From DATJXG01 sp035500455 (GTDB lineage Bacteria > Acidobacteriota > Terriglobia > Terriglobales > Acidobacteriaceae), in the NCBI GenBank assembly GCA_035500455.1, contig DATJXG010000466.1, forward strand, positions 1-5,339: a stretch of DNA of 5,339 bases. The letters are read 5' to 3'. Position 1 is the first letter of the stretch. The number at the start of each line of letters is the position of its first letter. The position numbers and the translations under genes are program-made. The notes under the pieces were generated by a model. The model had not been told where the DNA came from. It searched no databases and was given only the letters and a program-made list of their open reading frames with translations. Below, in pieces: positions 3,974 to 5,339 of this stretch.

Positions 3974-4867
3974 TTATGTAGTCAGGCGGCTGGCGAACAG
4001 GAGAACCAGAATGCCTACCACGATGCGGTATGCGGCAAACGGGGCGAAGCCGCGCTTGCGGACCCAGGCCATGAACCAGGCTACCGATCCGTAGGCCACG
4101 ATAAAGGAGACGACGAAGCCAATGGCCAGGACTACCCAGCCGTGGGGGTCGATTTGAGAGACCCCGATTGGGTTCTCGCCTTTGCCGCGCAGGGATTTGT
4201 AGAGATCGTAGAGAGTCGCGGCCACCATGGTGGGCATGGAAAGGAAGAATGAAAATTCCAGCGCGGAGGCGCGCGACATGCCTGCCAACTGCCCGGCGGC
4301 GATGGTGGACATGGAGCGCGACGTTCCGGGAAAAACCGCGGAGAGAATCTGGCAGGTGCCGATCCAGATTGCCTGGCCGAGGCTCATGGCCTCCATTTTC
4401 CAGGTGTGAATGCGGGTTTGGGGAGCCGTGGGGCCGGCTTTCTCTGCGGGGGCGTTGAGGGCGTCGACGATCCACATCACGATTCCGCCTACCAGCAGCG
4501 AGGTTCCCATGATGGTGAGGCTCTCCAGGTGCTTGCCGATGATTTTGGTCATCAGGTAGGCGGGGATGGCTGTCACCACGAACGCGACCGCTGTGAGCCC
4601 CAGCGGATGAGTGAGAGCGTTGCGGTCGCCGCTTTCACCTTGCGGGAATGTGGAGAGGAATTTTGCGATGCGGTCGCGGAAGTACACCGGCAGGCAAAGA
4701 ATGGCGCCCAGCTGGATGACGATGGTGTACATCTTCCAGTAGCCGCTGCCCAGGCTGATGTGGAGCAGAGCCTCGGTGATGCGCAGATGGGCGGTGGAGC
4801 TGACGGGAAGGAATTCGGTGAGGCCTTCGACGATTCCCAGGATCACGGACAGCAGGTAGTCGTTCAA
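3974..4867 (-). CDS. uppP: Undecaprenyl-diphosphatase UppP (BacA family), 297 aa
   Basis: This integral inner-membrane enzyme hydrolyses undecaprenyl diphosphate to the monophosphate, recycling the C55 lipid carrier for peptidoglycan and other envelope polymers; overproduction is known to give bacitracin resistance. Motif 1 is EGLTEFLPVSSTAHL (residues 14-28), with E14, E18, S24 and H27 aligning to the E. coli BacA residues E17, E21, S27 and H30. Motif 2 is PGTSRS (180-185), with R184 matching the catalytic arginine. The usual PGxSRSG reads PGTSRSM here. EFSFFLSMPTM (204-214) and the C-terminal PFAAYRIVVG are also family-typical, and 297 residues is slightly above the common 260-290. The linker at 137-155 is hydrophilic and may be lineage-specific. 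Translation starts at TTG (4867) behind AAGGAGG; no ATG or GTG is suitably placed. The upstream TPR-like gene ends 124 nt away across a repeat array, so co-transcription is uncertain. Confidence 0.95.
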   Translation of the reverse strand: MNDYLLSVILGIVEGLTEFLPVSSTAHLRITEALLHISLGSGYWKMYTIVIQLGAILCLPVYFRDRIAKFLSTFPQGESGDRNALTHPLGLTAVAFVVTAIPAYLMTKIIGKHLESLTIMGTSLLVGGIVMWIVDALNAPAEKAGPTAPQTRIHTWKMEAMSLGQAIWIGTCQILSAVFPGTSRSMSTIAAGQLAGMSRASALEFSFFLSMPTMVAATLYDLYKSLRGKGENPIGVSQIDPHGWVVLAIGFVVSFIVAYGSVAWFMAWVRKRGFAPFAAYRIVVGILVLLFASRLTT

Positions 4868-4871
4868 TTGT

Positions 4872-4884
4872 CCTCCTTACGGAG
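4872..4884 (-). promoter_or_regulatory. Near-perfect Shine-Dalgarno of uppP within a small GUAA-capped hairpin
   Basis: On the minus strand AAGGAGG (4878-4872) lies 4 nt before the TTG start, which settles the start codon. CTCC (4884-4881), GTAA (4880-4877) and GGAG (4876-4873) form a 4-bp stem closed by a GNRA-type tetraloop, which would cover the GGAG core. The Shine-Dalgarno is certain by sight; the regulatory role of the short stem is speculative. Confidence 0.6.
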
Positions 4885-4894
4885 CAACCAGCGC

Positions 4895-4961
4895 TCAGCA
4901 GTCAGCATTCAGTGGGCCTGGTTCATTGCTGATTGTTGAATGCTGAGTGCTGATTGCTTTT
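4895..4961. repeat. Inverted 7-nt-period TCAGCA/TGCTGA repeat
   Basis: The right part (4927-4961) is five heptads: TGCTGAT, TGTTGAA, TGCTGAG, TGCTGAT, TGCTTTT. The left part at 4895-4911 reads TCAGCAGTCAGCATTCA and is the reverse complement of 4937-4953 with one mismatch in 17. The two arms can form a long hairpin with a 25-nt loop. The array fills the gap between the TPR-like gene and uppP and is related in period, and in its closing TTTT unit, to the arrays at 2161-2328. Confidence 0.65.
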
Positions 4962-4991
4962 CCTGCTGCGGTGTCAAATTCACGCCCGCGA

Positions 4992-5339
4992 TTATTCCTG
5001 CTCGTTGCCGTAGGTTGGGATGCCTTGCTGCAGTAGATACAGCAGCCTCTGCGCGCGGGCGCCCCAATCGCCTTGTCCGTATTGTGAAACGACGCTCTGC
5101 GCCAGCTGGATGGCTTTGGCCTTGGCTTCGGCGGATTTCTTCTGCTGATCTTCGGTTTTGTAGATCTCGATCAGCGCCGACTGGCGCCAGGCCGCGTCGT
5201 ACAGCGCTTCTCCCGCGCGGGGAGATTGCGGATGATCTTTGGCGTACTTCTCGTACATGTCCGATTCCTTCTCGGGGCATTTGGAGGCGCCCTGCCAGTC
5301 GCCGCAGACTTTGTTGTCCAACAGTTCAAAGGAGGCTTG
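4992..5339 (-). CDS. TPR-like helical-repeat protein, C-terminal part (start outside window)
   Basis: The frame is open to the window edge; the 115 visible residues begin QASFELLDNKVCGD and end IPTYGNEQE at the TAA at 4992. An internal TTG at 5321 is not a credible start because the frame continues upstream in the same style. SDMYEKYAKDHPQSPRAGEALYDAAWRQSALIEIY is a typical TPR/BamD- or YbgF-like helix pair (YxKYxxxxPxSPxAxEALYxAA), followed by a charged helix (QQKKSAEAKAKAIQLAQSVVSQY) and WGARAQRLLYLLQQGIP, a second such pair. Two cysteines (visible residues 12 and 20) could form a disulphide, in keeping with a periplasmic location. This C-terminal piece resembles periplasmic tetratricopeptide proteins known from Acidobacteriota. 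Its role in envelope assembly is inferred, and whether the missing N-terminus bears a lipoprotein signal cannot be seen. Confidence 0.75.
   Translation of the reverse strand, partial: QASFELLDNKVCGDWQGASKCPEKESDMYEKYAKDHPQSPRAGEALYDAAWRQSALIEIYKTEDQQKKSAEAKAKAIQLAQSVVSQYGQGDWGARAQRLLYLLQQGIPTYGNEQE

Noticed and set aside
3795..4475. Minus-strand frame of 226 codons overlapping the end of uppP and the gap
   Set aside because: It is an R/P/H-rich out-of-frame reading of uppP, then reads through the 9-nt repeat (FFALFAFFAVK). This is a typical spurious call.
4406..4939. Plus-strand open frame of 177 codons
   Set aside because: It is a mirror of uppP and ends inside the heptad repeat; the antisense protein has no recognisable fold.
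4972..4977. Perfect TTGACA on the minus strand just after the TPR-like gene, as a uppP -35
   Set aside because: At 16-18 nt spacing no sequence resembling TATAAT is present (the bases are heptad repeat), so I do not call a promoter.

Overview
This GC-rich window carries eight protein genes, all on the minus strand, so it is read from right to left. The proteins look like those of a Gram-negative-type environmental bacterium. The mix (a DUF420/ABC-2 permease pair, a periplasmic TPR-like protein, small lineage-specific membrane proteins, gaps full of short interspersed repeats) reminds me most of Acidobacteriota. That placement is an inference; there is no rRNA or marker gene to fix it.

Layout in transcription order. 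(1) 5339-4992: C-terminal part of a TPR-like helical-repeat protein whose start lies outside the window. (2) 4867-3974: undecaprenyl-diphosphatase (UppP/BacA), with a TTG start behind a near-perfect Shine-Dalgarno. (3) 3782-2328: a tight cluster of a 64-residue two-helix membrane protein, an ABC-2 transporter permease (GTG start, 1 nt after the previous stop) and a DUF420 (CtaM/YozB-type) membrane protein whose ATG overlaps the permease stop as TAATG. (4) 2146-1877: an unrecognised 89-residue protein. (5) 1717-839: a membrane-anchored protein in which a barrel-sandwich (biotinyl/lipoyl-like) segment sits between HEAT-like helical repeats. (6) 657-367: a small protein with one N-terminal membrane segment. 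(7) 191-21: a 56-residue helical protein of unknown function.

Only the three-gene cluster is clearly an operon. DUF420 proteins of the CtaM type act in haem-copper oxidase maturation in Firmicutes, so the cluster may serve respiratory-complex assembly or export. No ABC ATPase is encoded in the window. UppP recycles the lipid carrier for cell-wall synthesis and is probably a separate unit.

The least ordinary part is the non-coding DNA. No gap exceeds about 191 bases, but five of the six hold short repeats. These are two copies of a 9-nt-period ACAGAG-type repeat, two copies of a GC hairpin that differ by a compensatory base-pair swap, 7-nt-period GATTG/TGCTGA arrays in inverted pairs, and one 'CATTCCGAGCGAAGCG'-type repeat. 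The sixth gap (192-366) has a strong bulged hairpin. I see no tRNA, rRNA, CRISPR array, transposase or phage gene.
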